A stretch of DNA of 64,000 nt from Loxodes magnus (lineage: Eukaryota; Ciliophora; Karyorelictea; Loxodida; Loxodidae), in NCBI GenBank assembly GCA_946699065.1, contig CAMPDV010000005.1, positions 1,612,001-1,676,000 on the forward strand, given 5' to 3'. The translations under genes were made by a program, and so were the position numbers. The number at the start of each line of letters is the position of its first letter. Position 1 is the first letter of the stretch. Below, one piece after another: positions 35,024 to 47,853 of the stretch. The notes under the pieces were generated by a model. It was not told where the DNA came from, did no database searches, and worked only from the letters and a program-made list of their open reading frames with translations.

Positions 35024-35566
35024 ATGGAAAATTTATATAGACTAGGACTGGTTACAAATAAAAAGAAAGATAAGTTTTTTGAGATTTTTCATCTTTGATT
35101 TGATAAGCCAATAGATAAAAGCACTCTATTTTCTCTTTATAAGATAAGAAATAATCCTATCTAAAACTAATCTTAAACTGGAATAACTTAAGATTAAACT
35201 TTCAACTCAACTTATGAAAACACTAGTGAATGCTTTTTAGTGTGCATTTCAGAAGTGATTGTAGATATTGGCAAATTGGATGGCATAATATTCTATATTA
35301 GAGATGAGGAATCTTTTTAATATTGCGAGAATCAGTCAAAAAACTTCAAATAATAAAAAATAAAAATTTGTATTTGTGATATGCCAGAACAAGAACTTGA
35401 ATAAAAAATTCATATATGAGCAAGTTTAGTTGGCGTTACTTGCATCAATTCTTAGAGTAGTAGTGATGAATTTGTTGAAATTTTCAAGCCAAATCTTTAA
35501 GAAATTAAACTGATATTACCTGAAGAACCTCAAATGCCTAAGTTTTAGCTACCTCCTTAGTTCTGA
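35024..35566 (+). CDS. orphan protein, 180 aa
   Basis: A complete frame from ATG to UGA (MENLYRLGLVTNKKKDKFFE to MPKFQLPPQF) with normal amino-acid composition (Pro, Gly, Cys, acidic residues), unlike the flanks. It reads as an alpha/beta soluble domain: alternating hydrophobic strands (CFLVCISEVIVDIGKLDGI, IKICICD) and a Pro-rich end (LPEEPQMPKFQLPPQF). No signal peptide or membrane helix. I do not recognise the family. It converges on the ankyrin-repeat gene. Confidence 0.65.
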
Positions 35567-35898
35567 GAATTTGATTCTATAATCTATAAATATTTTGCTT
35601 GTTTTACAATTTTAACTACTTGTTATAAAACTAATATTACTATCAAACTTGAATTGATTGCTTAGTTCATATAATTTGTAAACTAGAACTATTAAAAGTC
35701 CATAGCTTTAATATCCTAATTTTAGAGTTAAGTATATAAATGTTTTAGTTATCCTATTTATTTCTAATAACTTTACAATTTTTATGCTTTTGTAATATTT
35801 AAGAAATTAGACTAGTAAATTAAAAGCATATATGAGTAAGAGCAATAATTATAGCTTAAAGAGTAGCTTTTTATAAAATTAAGATATTAAAAATTTAG
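35567..35898. other. AT-rich region between convergent genes
   Basis: A 332-bp spacer joining two 3' ends. No feature seen. Confidence 0.5.
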
Positions 35899-37017
35899 TC
35901 ATGTAATTGGTTTTTTCTGCGCACCTATCATTTTTTTAATGAAAATAGCTCCTTTTCTATTTTGCCAAGCATGGATAGTTTTGATAATTCCCTAGCTTAC
36001 TGTTGCATGAGGGTAAAACTCTTAGAATAACTCTAACTTGCAAAGTAGAAATTCTAAGACTTTGTAAGAACTACATTGTTCTATTTTTTGGACTACTTAT
36101 TGACAAAGATTTTGATTGTCAGCAAGCTATTATTTCACATTAAGGGATTCTAATTAATTTTCTAAAATGTGTCTAGCATTAAATTTTATAATATAGTAAA
36201 AAATTAGCTCATCTACTGCTAACTTCATTTCATGTGTAACTTCGTATGACTTTGATTACTTAAAATAGCTATCCTAGTTGTTTATTGTTTTGTATATAAA
36301 ATTCCAAAAAGTTGAAAACAAAAGTTGAAAGCTTTTGACTCTATCGTATTTAATACTTTGTATTAATGACTATATTCCAGTTGTTGAATCTAAAATATTT
36401 TCCATGTCGCTTTTTTCAAGAACAACATTGTTTTTTGCAGTTTTAATTTAGATTTATTTTTTAATCTCATCAATATACTCAAACCAAGATTTTCCAAATG
36501 TTTAGTCAGCTATTTTAAATTAGATTTATTTAACTTTGTCCTTTAATTAAATTAATTACTGCTAAGCCTTAGTCTTATGATTCTATGATTGATTTACTAG
36601 TCATAATACAGTTTTAGGATTATCAAAGCTTTCTAAATTCAAAACTAGAGCAGTTTTGTTACTCTAATTAGTATGCTACTCAAACAAATTATGAAACTTC
36701 ATTTTATTAAGTAATTAAAGTGCTTCCAAGTTATCCTGCATAGCGGCTCAATGCACTAAATTGTATTGTTAAAAGTCCTTTGTTCTTATATTGGGATTAA
36801 GCTTCACATTTTCAAGTAAAGTATGTAGCAAATAAAGATTATTATTCCTAATACACATATGCAAAATGCTTTCGTTTTTAATGTACATAGAGTTTAACTA
36901 GCTCTTGTTATAGTTAGAAAGCAGCTTTTGAATATCGTTATTCTATATGATTTAAGTAATAACTTGTTCTTTCAGCTATTCTTGCTTTATTAATTCTTCA
37001 AGCTTTTCTTTTAGCAT
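35899..37017 (-). CDS. ankyrin-repeat-like protein
   Basis: 372 aa, intron-free. Residues 1-130 contain three or four ankyrin-like repeats: KNESILHMCIRNNNLYLLHT, then QYNLVHWAAMQDNLEALQLL, then a weaker NKTALVLNLESFDNPKTVL. The rest is helical and polar without a recognised domain; CQQVVQKIEQCSSYKVLEFL and TVSQGIIKTIHAWQNRKGA mark the C-terminal part. It ends at UGA after AQKKPIT. Ankyrin repeats mediate protein contacts; no enzymatic motif is visible. The start is ATG 37017-37015 (MLKEKLEELIKQEQ). Confidence 0.82.
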
Positions 37018-38709
37018 AATTCTTGGCTAATTTAATTTAAATTAAGTTTTAATATATTAAAAGTAAATTATTCTTAATTTCTATCCCCTTTATAATATAG
37101 CTCAGTTTATATAATATGATTATAAGTTATGCATTATTGCATATTTCAATTTTCATTCATTTTTAATAAGTTTTGCTATAATTCTATTAGTAGCTTTTGA
37201 AAATTAAGACTATCATAAAAGCCTATAGCCATAAATTTATCAAAATTGATTAAATTTATGCTAATAAAACATTTTAGCTGCTTTAGTTATAGCTATTAAC
37301 TCTTTAGTATAAAAGATAATGCAAAATATATTTCAATTAGCTGCTTTAGATTTATATTCATAAAATTAGCAACAGTCAAATCTTCATCTTTAGCTCTGCA
37401 TTAAACTTATACCTCTAATCAAATCTAATATAGTTTGAAAATAATAAGCGACTATTATTTAATTAATGTTCCTTTTCTTAAAGATATCTTTAAGTTTACT
37501 AATATTATACCTATTCAAACTTAATTAAGCAATTCAATACCATAAAACTTGAGGTAGTAAGGTAAACAGTGAGATAGTAAAGTTATAATGATTTAAATAA
37601 TCTGATTTAAGTTTATTAGCTTATGTATTTCTTTTTATAGGATAGACACTCTAATACTTTACAATCCTCTATTTTATTTATTAATCTTCTTTATACGATT
37701 TTATTATTATATTTACTTCTAAAGCATAGTCTCTCACTGTTAATTTTAAAAATCTAAGTTCAGTGTAATGTAAATTAAAAAAATAAGGAAATATATAAAA
37801 TCAAAACTGAAGAAGTAGTAAAATAAGGAAATAATTGATTGTAGGTAAAAGAGTAAAATAAACTATTTAATTGATAGAAATGAGGAATACTTAGTTTAAA
37901 ATTAATGCTTATATATTAAATATTTTAGTAACTGCTAATTAGATAATCAAATTCCTCGCATTTACTAGTTATTTGCTAGATGCTGTTCGTATAATTAGAG
38001 ATATTTAACTTATTTGCTAATGTTATTTTATATCATATCCACTATAAAGAGCTATCTTATCCTACAGACTTCTCCTAAGAAAATTTTAACTTTTGATCTA
38101 AATATTTATTTGGAAATTATTATAATTAGCTTTGCTAAATGCATCCTATTTTAACTTGCTATAGTTAAAATATCCAAGGGTCTTAGGTTATTAAATATTT
38201 ATTAAATTTTAACTATTGATTGATTAAAAAGCATTGATACTTGAGTTGCTTAAAACTTAAATTTAAACATTAAAAAATAAAAAAAGCTTAGAAATAATAA
38301 TTTTATTAGTTAGCGAAGTAATTAAACAAACCTGTTTTACTATATCAATACAAGTAAATAGCTTAAATACTTCAATTACCTTAATTATCAATCAAATTCT
38401 TGTATCAACTTACCAAATTTTGCTAAAGTTTGGATAATAAACGTCTTTGCTTTAAAAGTTGCTAAATGAATTAATAAAGCAAGACTAATTTTATTTAATT
38501 ATACTAAATATCTCTAAATATTCTTGAAAGATAAAATTAAATAGCTTTGCTATGAAACATATTATTCAAAATTAGAACTATATAAGCTAAAATGCTCGTT
38601 GAAAAAAATAAAAAAGGATGTAATTGCTATGATTGAGCTAAATATTCTGCTTAAGGTGTAAATTAATATAAAGATGAGTAAATTATAGAAATATTACTTT
38701 AATTTAAGT
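37018..38709. other. AT-rich intergenic DNA
   Basis: 1.7 kb between two minus-strand genes. No coding, RNA or repeat signal recognised. Confidence 0.5.
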
Positions 38710-41352
38710 TCAGCATGTTACATTGAATTTTTGCAAGAAATTTTTGTATTCCAACATTTTTAAAGGTTTAGTCTCAAAGCCATCAGCTCCCGAGTCTTAA
38801 GCAGTTTATGCATAATAACTACCCTCATTTCCTGACAGAATTAAAATTGGAATATTTTTTAATCCTTTTTATTTTTCATATCTTCTTATTAACTTAGTTA
38901 TTTCGATTCCACTCAGCTCAGGCATTTCCCAATCTGTTATGATACATTAAATTTTATCATAATGCGCTTTCACTATTTTAAATCCTTCTTAGCCATCAAT
39001 AGCTGTTAAAACATTGAATCCCAATGTTTCTATAATACTTTGTTAAGTTTGTAAGCTTAATATTTCATCATCAATTATTAAGATATATTTATTCTTTACC
39101 CTTTTAAAGTTGGCATTTTATATTATTTGATCTATTTGAGTTTTGCTCACTGGACGAACTAAAAATTAGTCTATGCAATTTTCTATTACTTCTAACCTAT
39201 TTTTTTCATTAATAGATTCAACTAAACAAACTATATAGCATCTTTTCTCCTGGCTTAGTTGTTCATATGTCTCAACATCTTGCAGACTATTCATTTAGTT
39301 TATAAATTTGTTCTTATCAAATTCATACTCCCTGATTTTATATGAGAGCTCAATAGCATTAGATCCACTTTCATATTTGCTACTTAGAAATATTATCTTA
39401 ATTTCTTATTTTTCTGCATTCAATTTGAATATTTCTTCGCTTTGATCTACTTAATATACCTTGCAATGCTTTTTCTTTAAGTTATGGCATAAATACTTCT
39501 AATGATTCTCTTCTACGTCTGAAACCATAACTCCAGTAACTTTTTCAAGTAAACTTTAGCTTTACTTTAAGTTGTTAGCACTTATACTTTTATTTACTAT
39601 TGGACTATCTTTTCTCATTTACTCAATTAGATCTTGATGCTATTAAGATACTTCAACATCTAGTGTTATGATAATAGTTGTTCCAAATTTCGGAAAACTC
39701 TTTAGCTAAATTTTGCCTTTCATAGCTTCAATTATTTGCTTAGAAATTCATAATCCTAAGCCTGTTCCACCGTACTACTTTTATATTTCACTAGATTCCT
39801 ACTAAAAAGGAGCAAATAAGTGAGAAGAATTTTAAATTCCTTTTCCAGTATCAATTATTTAAATGGTTAATGTTCCTTTACGTTCTCGCATATAATGACT
39901 GAATAGATTCGCAGTTTCCTTTTCGTTAAGACTATGATAATTATTCACCAGAGCTTATTTAGAATCGAGTTATCTTCTGGGAGCAATAGTTTTAGAACCA
40001 TGCATAGTAGTTTAGCTGTTCAGCATTCTTAGCTTAAATTTTCTAAAACTAGAAGCTTTTTTAATGCCATATGGGTACTTTAAAGATTCAGCTTACATTA
40101 GCTTACAAAAATCAGGATTTATTTAGTGTTGAATTCTCTCACTGCATGAATTATAGTTTTTGTAATAGTAGTTATTTGCAGTGACTCATTAAACTAAAGG
40201 AGACTTTTCTAATTCTTCTTCTTCTTCATAAGAATCTTTACTCTTTATTCAGTCTACTTTTATTTTGACATATCCCTTCTAGGTAAACTTCACTCCATTA
40301 GAGACAAAATTCATTAAAGTTTAAATTATTCTTGTTTCATCAAGCATCAAGAATTAAGGAACTGAAGGGTTTACTTCTGTTATGATGTCAATTCCTTTTT
40401 TAATTGCTGTCATCTTATTAACTTAAGCTACCTTGTAAATAACTTTCCTAATATCAACTGTTTCATATATGAACTCAAAATTCTTGTTCTTTATTTTGGA
40501 AGAGTCTAGAATATTGTTTACAAGGCAGCACAATATTTATCCACTATCTTACTATGTTTTCAAAATCCCAATTTGTTCATTTTGGAAAGACTGTAAATTG
40601 TTAGAGAGCAAGTCAACTGATCCTAAAAGAGCACTCAAAGGATTTCTAATTTCATGTGTCAAAGCAGCAAAATATAAATCCTTATTTTTTAGTTTTGACT
40701 TTAAATGGACATTTCGCTTATTTAGCAGAAACAATTAATGCTCCACTACTTTTTCAATCACTATTACCAAGATATTCAAAGCTAGTTAAAAAAGCAAAAT
40801 ATTAGTAAAATTTATAGCTCCATTTTAGGAACAGATTGTTCAGTCTGATTTTCATTCTTAGAACAGACTTAAATTCGAAAACATTTTAGCAAAAACTAAA
40901 CTAAAGTAGTTTATTACAAAAATATGCTTGTTAAGATTAAAGTCCAAGTGAATAAGAGTAGGTAGTATGATCATAAAATTCTAAGTAAACTCAATTATCT
41001 AAGATTAGTTCTATTAAGAAAAAATTATCAAAGTTAAAGGGATGGAAAATAACTTTACGTTATGCTTTAAGATAATTATTTGAGCTAGAATCAAAGTGTT
41101 TATTACGCCAGTTAAAATTATTGCCTTTATTATTTGCATTATTAAGATGCTATTTAAGCAAAAAGTTTTATTCAATTGTAATATTTCTAATATTTCATGC
41201 TAATTGAGAGATTAAAAAAGCTTAAATAAAAAGAGAAGTTAAGCCAGTCATATGAGCACTAGTTGAATTATTATTTTTCTTTTTCTATTTATCTAAACAA
41301 GTGTCTTTCCTTCTAATGCTTTTTCTCAGAATTTAAACCTCTAATAACCCAT
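38710..41352 (-). CDS. membrane hybrid histidine kinase with two receiver modules
   Basis: 880 aa, no intron. Residues 10-205 hold about six hydrophobic helices. The phosphoacceptor H-box is YFAALTHEIRNPLSALLGS with His233. The ATPase has an N box (LMNFVSNGVKFT near 345), a G1 motif (IIDTGK) and a G2 motif (YGGTGLGLWISKQIIEAM near 527). After the kinase core a first receiver-like domain (about 610-740) opens VTGVMVSDVEENHQKYL but lacks the paired acidic site and a clear phospho-Asp, so it looks degenerate. The second receiver (about 752-878) is complete: Asp760/Asp761 in ILIIDDE, phospho-Asp807 in ITDWEMPELSG, Ser in LILSGN and Lys862 in ETKPL. It therefore should autophosphorylate and relay His to Asp within one protein. 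The signal sensed is unknown. It ends at UGA after NVTC. Confidence 0.94.
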
Positions 41353-43678
41353 TTATTTTTGTATTAAATAAAATTAATCACATAACAAATAGCATTTATT
41401 CAATTTCCTCTTTTTCTGCTTATTATTTTACTATAAATGAAATATTATTAGAAGGTATTATTCTTTTAGCTTGCTTTGTTATTAACTATTTATTGTTTTT
41501 ACTTTTATTTTTAGACCATTGCACTACAAGCTTTCTTTATTCTGCTTTTCTCGAATAATTGAGATTATAGGTATTAGTTTCTTTATAATTCACTGAATAA
41601 AATTAAAAATAATCAAATACTCAATATTAAAGTTAGGTTTATAGCTTCATATATCTTTGATAGTTCCATTTCAATTAAAATTGATATACTATTTTTCAGC
41701 TTTTTATAACATTTTCATATTGGATCTTCATCTATAAATAACTATAAAGTTTATTTGTTTCTACTAAGTCTCAGTAGAGCTAAAAAGTACTATTATTAAA
41801 AATTATAATTATGATATCCTTAATATAATCTTTATCAACATTAACTAATTTCATTTAAATTACTCTATAACTGTTTGCATGAGGATGAGCTTTGCTTTCT
41901 ATTTAAATAGTTTAAGGAACTTTATTCTTACTATACTGTTTTAATTAGATTCTTAAATTTAAAGTAGACAGTAAAAATAAGTGAATAATTAATTCTCTAG
42001 CTATCTATTATGAAGTAAATTGCAAATTATTTATTTCATAGAATGACTGCTATAAGCTACTAAATGTCAGTTATAATAGTAACAATTATAATAAAATATT
42101 TCAATGTAGGTATTCTAAAGATTAATATGAAGCATTATAAAATTAGATAATTATTGCTTTGAGTTATCTATATAGCTACCGTCTACACTCTTATAAAAAG
42201 CATGCTTTATTTTACTATATAACGGCAGATTGCTTTATTATAAGTTCTTCTTTGTAAGAATATTAAATTACTAACACTCTTGCTTTTAATATTTCTTAGG
42301 GCTATCTTTTATAAGCTAGCAAATAAGTCTTTACTTATAGCTTTAACACTATTTAATTATTTAAAAAGAAGCTTCTAAAGTTTTAATATTTGAAGATTTA
42401 AATGTAAAAAGGAAATTAGAAGAGACTTATGCAATGTTAAATTGAATATTTATAATTTGAATCTAAACAAAGTAATGAAATAGCTAATATATGATATTAG
42501 CTACTAATGATCTAAATTCATTATACAGTTATCACATATATAACTATAATTTTAGTGTTTTATCCTTCTAACCTAAGCAGATATTTAGAAGATTACATAT
42601 AAATTTTATAAAGTAAGCATTTCTAAATGATTATTTTAGGTTTAATAGTACAAGTATAAATAATTTATTCCAAATTCTAATTATCATACTATTTGCTAAA
42701 GCTGCTAAATTTAATTAGAGACATGAATATACACTATTTAGTTAAAAGAATATCTATAATAATATTTCTTTAAATAGATAGCTGTTATATGACATTCTTT
42801 GATTTTTCTAGATACCTAAAAAGAAAATAATCTCGCTAATTTATATTTTAAAACAATTAGCATTTCCTTTATTTTATTGCTGTCTAGTTTGAACTTTCAG
42901 AAATTAGCTGATTTTTTAAAATACTTCAAAGCTCATAATATTTTCTGAGAGTTTTAATAATAAAATAATTTGACTCCTAGCAAGAATTAGTTGATATTTA
43001 ATAAAAAAGGTTTAGAAATAATAGTAGAAATACTTTAAAGAAGTTAATTTATTGGAGTAGTATGTAATAGAATTTAATTAGTGCTAGAAATTTATTTATT
43101 TTGCTTAAGAACTTACTAATAAATATCTAGACAAAAAACATTGTATTTCTTAATAATCCTTTTTAAGTAAAATTTATCCCTTTCATTCATTAGCATTGCT
43201 TATTAGCTTATTTCTTATTTTTGTAACTGTAATGGAGTTGCTTGTTTGAAATCCTTACTTCAAACTTATTATTAGTCCTAATTTATTTATTTAAGGGCTA
43301 TGGAAAATAATTTTAGTTATCGATCTGTTTTTAATATACAAAGTGACTTAATTTTAGAGTGAGATTTTATTACTTGATTAATGAAGTAGAATTGAAAAAC
43401 TGCTTTGCTAACATTAATGAACAAATAAGCCTATTATCTCTTTATACGCAAAGTATTGCATAATGCATTTTGATTGAGTAAAGTTACTCTTATAAAATGA
43501 TACATAGTTAAGCACTTTATACAACACATTTAATCAATAATTTCTACTTCACATTAGAAAAGTAGCAATTATTGGCAAAGAGTTGCATTTTAGCAGAAGG
43601 ATAAGAAATTATTAAATAGTAATTGATTTGCAGAAAACGAAGCTTCATTTAAGGAATATCAATAATTGAATTGAAGAG
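41353..43678. other. AT-rich intergenic DNA
   Basis: 2.3 kb between two minus-strand genes; the 5' flank of the histidine kinase. No recognisable feature. Confidence 0.5.
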
Positions 43679-44500
43679 TCAAAAATTATTTCCTTCCCCT
43701 TTTTAAATCTCTTACTAATCTTCTAAGCTGACTAATCTCTCTTCTAAGTTCTAAATCTTATTTACTAATCCATCTACTAAGCTTTCTAAACTTTAGATTC
43801 TAATTCCATACTGCACAAAGTTTACGTTATTGTAAACAGGATTCATTTATTAATACTAGTAAGGTTGAGGATATAGGTTGCATTGAGAAAAGGCATGCAT
43901 ATTAAAATTTTACTAGGCAGGAATATTGAAATTTTAGAATTAAATGTTAGGTTATGGAGAAAATGTATTTACTGGCTAGAAAGTTTAAGGAGTAGTAGCC
44001 TTTTATGGTTCTTGCTAAAAAATTTTTTCTTTTTCCTTTTCCTCGTTTTCGTTCAAGCTAAGAAGCTATTTTGATTCTTTAAGTTGTAAAATTTTCTTTT
44101 CGGCATTTTTTATCTTTTTTTAAGTTGAATAATATCTATTTTTTACGGCATTAGCAGAACGTCCCTATAAGTGATGCGATATTTTAGTTCATTGAGGTCC
44201 AAGCTTTTTGAATAGGGAAAAAATGATTCTATCTTCTTCCTTATTCCACTTTTCTTGTTTGTTCTCAGGTGATAAAACGTTTATTCATCTAGTTTGGCAT
44301 TACTTAGAACTCCTTCCCTGAATAAATTGAGAAATAGTTTGCCAAGAATTAGTTCCATAAGTTTGAATAAACTATAATAGCTGTTCATCTTCTTCCTAAC
44401 TCCAACTTCCCTTCTTATACGAGGAACAATGAGAAGTTTTGTTGGTCTTGGTTTAGATATCCAGTTGATTATTATTTTTACTGGACGGAACTTCTTTCAT
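43679..44500 (-). CDS. R2R3-type Myb transcription factor 2
   Basis: 273 aa, no intron. The two repeats lie near residues 30-135: KKGSWSQEEDEQLLQFIQTY, TISQFIQGRSSKQCQTRW, then KWNKEEDRIIFSLFKKLG, WTKISHHLQGRSANAVKNRY. All repeat Trp positions are kept; two are UGA codons. The second recognition helix GRSANAVKNRYYS is classical Myb. A Gln/Pro/Asn-rich middle follows, then a short C-terminal coiled coil (IQSLESLVDGLVNKIQNLEE). It differs from Myb 1 in lacking introns and a long N-terminal extension, so it is not a recent duplicate. The stop is UGA after KGEGNNF. Confidence 0.93.
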
Positions 44501-45374
44501 TTTAACAATTATTTAAATTTTATAAACTTAAACTTTAAATATTGGAATTTAAAATAAAGCCTCATTTTATTTTCAGTAGCTTACTAACTTAGCAATTTTA
44601 CCAGAATTATAAAGATTCTTATTATTAGTCCCAATGGAAGAATATAGATTAATAAACTCCTTTATCATTACTACATTACTCTTATTTCGTTATACATGAG
44701 GTTATCGTAGTATCTCTTAAATACTAACAAAAAGTATGTTAAGACAAGCAGGTAATTACCTTCTCTATCATGTACTAAATAGCCTTTTATAATTAAGGGT
44801 TCTAATTATGTAGATGAGACAAGAATAGTAATTAGCGTTAACTTAGCAATTATATTTATAGGAAACTGCATAATAGATCTATTTTATTAGCTTTTGCTTT
44901 TATACTCAACTAAATCTCAAAAAATATAGAAATATACGAATCTATTTGAATCCTAATAATTAAGACATATGACTATACCATAACTTAATCTACAATAAAA
45001 GAAATAGATAGAAGATATAGTTGATTTAATTGATGATAAAGCATTAGATAGGAAATAACTTTATTAAAACTAGAAGTAAAGTATTTAAGCTAGCGTTACA
45101 AATCTAAAATGTGAGGTTTAAATATATCAGTAATAAAATTATTCAATAATTTATATCAAATTATCAAACATTTTCTTATACTTCCTTTAAATGCAGGCTA
45201 TACTTATATCCACAATCTACCGAGCTTTGCATTATAAATCTATAGTAGAAAAATATTATATATAAAGATTTTATAGTTAAATAGAAAGAAATAAGGGTTG
45301 TATTAAATGTTAATGAACTGCATCGAAACCTTAAATATAAGAATATAAATAGAAGCAGCATTAATTTAAAAGAG
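44501..45374. other. AT-rich intergenic DNA
   Basis: Between two minus-strand genes. If UGA is the only stop, the JmjC gene's frame would run about 75-90 codons into this spacer, through sequence without protein-like composition. Confidence 0.5.
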
Positions 45375-47853
45375 TTAATTTAAGTATTTATTCAAATCAT
45401 AATAAGGATTGTATTCTTGTGAGTATTCTTGTGTGTATTCTTGTCTTATTTTTTCCTAGGTACTTAGCTATATTTCTGTTTTTTGAATTTTTCTAGGTTA
45501 TGGTTCAATGATCTATTCTTCATTTTCTATTCTTTGCTATTTTTCATTTTGTCCTTTATTATTGATAAGCTACTATAAATTTGAATTATGTGAATTTGTT
45601 TAGTCATTCATATCAAGCGAATTATCATTTTGATGGTTTTAAATCTTAATCTCCTGGTTTGCAACAGGTATTTAATACTGACTATTCTTTAACTTCTCAT
45701 TTAAACCATCTGGCTTAGTTTGGCTATAAAATCCATCATATTTTTTGTCATAAAAGCCTTAATTATACAAACTTTCTACTTAAAGGCTATTTTCTAGTTT
45801 TAAGGTTTCTCCATTTTTAAGCCTTTCCAAATGTAAATCTACTAAACTTAAAAATCTTAATAAATCACTATTATCATACTTATAGAAGACCTTTGCCTCC
45901 TTTGCCTTACAGCTTTTATAATGTTGCTGAAATATAAATTAAGCTTACTGATCCACATTAAAGACAAAATATAAAATTGAACTGATCTTACTTTTTTCTT
46001 TTTTAGCAATTATCACAGTAAATGAAATAATTGAAAATCTCCTATCTGCATTCTTAGTTCTCGCAGAATACCACTAAGCTATGAAAATCTTTTGACTTAT
46101 GCTCTTATAATTTTATGGGTGCTTATTTGAAGAAGTTCACTTCTTGCTCTATTTTCATTTAAATTTCATTCTTTAAGAGATTTAATAAAGTTTGATCGTT
46201 TACTTCTTGTAATTCGTTGTTTAAAAAATCTAGGGCAAGAGTATTTAAAGGAACTAAATTTGGGAAGCTAATTTGACTATTTAACTTTGATCTTATAAAG
46301 GCTTATTCGAAATCTGCCAGTTTCTTGGCACTAAAATTTCAAGCAGAGTTAACAGTATTCCCTAAGGATTTAACCCAGTGTATTGTACCAATTCCTACAA
46401 TAGCAACATCCCCTGGCTTTTAGATTCCATATTTTACAGGAATGTTATATTTAAAGCATAGGCTTAAGTGTGGAAAGATAGTAGTTTCCTTTTAGTAAAA
46501 CTCTTCGTTTAACTCTTTTTTTATCATTTCTCTGAATTTTTCAGCATACTAAACTGCTACACTCCATCATTCACATCCTGAAGGTCCATGATTAATATTG
46601 CAAGCTCTAAATCTTTAATTCTCTTCATGTGCTCCTGTTCAACAATTAGCAACTTTAACATAAAGCTGAGGTAATGTCATTCCTTAAATATGCTATCTGA
46701 GATAGTAAAGTAAATCATGCTCAGCACTTGAACATATTAATTTAGAGGGAACTTTACTGTAGAGTTCCTTGCATTGCTCAGCTCAAGCTCCTATATCTAC
46801 ATTTGAGCAGAATTAAATAACTTTATCTTTCTTCTCTTACTGCATATACTAAACATACTCCGTTAAAGGCATCTAGGATTTGTTCTTAAATTTAATAAAC
46901 TAGCTTCCATTTATAAAGTTTATTTATTAGTTTATTATATCAACTAGCAAATCTGGATACTTCTCAGCTAAATGTTAAGCTTTAAATAGATTGTCATCAA
47001 TGTCAAAAGCGGCTCGGCTAAAGTTCGAAAGAAATACCATGTCTTTCTAAATTCATTCATCTAATTCTTAACTAGTATATAAGAAGTCACTGTAACTCTT
47101 TAGCTAAATTTACTCTATGCTTTGGATTAATTATGGATTATATTTCTCAAGTTCTACTATGTTTGTTTAGATTTAGTTCTTTCACCAATCAAAATGAAAC
47201 AAATAATCATTATAAACTTATTTAGCTTTATCTGCGCTTTCGAAATTACTAATTTAGGACACTTTTTCCCAAGAGTTGTATCCTACAACAGACAAAAAAC
47301 CTCCTTCGTCTTAAACTGCCTTATAAAGTTTAAAAAGACTTTCTTTGTTAGACCACTTTTACCACCTAAGACTTAATTCTAAGCTTTTAATAGTTTTTGA
47401 GGCAAAAGAATCATAATCTCTTTGGAATTCCTCAAATTTTGAAAGAGATTTAGTAAACAGTTAGAACATCTACTAAGACTTATCTTCTTTAACTACTTAT
47501 CTGTTCTTTTCGCTATTATTATCTGTACGTTAATTCAAGCTTTTTGAAGGAGTTTGAAGCTATTTATTATTCAACTCTCCTCTTCTATTATTGTTATTTT
47601 ACTTTAGCTTATTCTTATCTGACTACACTGAGTTTACTGCATTGTCTTTATTAGAGGATTCTTAGTGTTTTTCTTTAATTATGTTTTTTTGAGCTGGATC
47701 TTGAGGACTTTTATTGTTTTCTTTTTGCTTGCTATCCTCGATCTTCTTGATTTATGTATAATAACTCAATTTTTCCTCTTAACTTGCTTAAAATCATACA
47801 TTTACCCTTGATGGACGATCTAAAACGGAATTTCTGAGATTGTTAAAATTCAT
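45375..47853 (-). CDS. ARID-JmjC protein, KDM6/UTX-like histone demethylase candidate
   Basis: About 818 aa after a 22-nt intron. Residues 1-150 are polar and Lys/Gln-rich. An ARID (AT-rich DNA binding) domain is near 150-240 (SLFKLYKAVQDEGGFLSVVG, YNSWEKVSQISNF). The JmjC domain is near 370-510. Iron ligands are His409 and Glu411 in TGAHEEN and His492 in GTIHWVKSLGN; Lys400 (LYVKV) and Thr406 fit the 2-oxoglutarate contacts. NINHGPSGCEWWSV and YGIQKPGDVAIVGIGTIHWV match UTX/KDM6 more closely than KDM5. A Cys cluster follows (VVFCENQEC, YCDNCQKR, FCLQCGSQHYKSC), at the place of the UTX C-terminal zinc domain. The tail is Gln-rich with YTQEYSQEY repeats. Catalysis on histone Lys is inferred. 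The likely end is UAA after DLNKYLN; no in-frame UGA lies nearby. Confidence 0.9.
45927..45948 (-). other. 22-nt intron in the JmjC gene
   Basis: On the minus strand it runs GTAAGCTTAA...TATATTTCAG. Removal joins FCLQCGS to QHYKSCKAKEAK and keeps the C-terminal zinc cluster and the Gln-rich tail in one frame. Confidence 0.88.
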
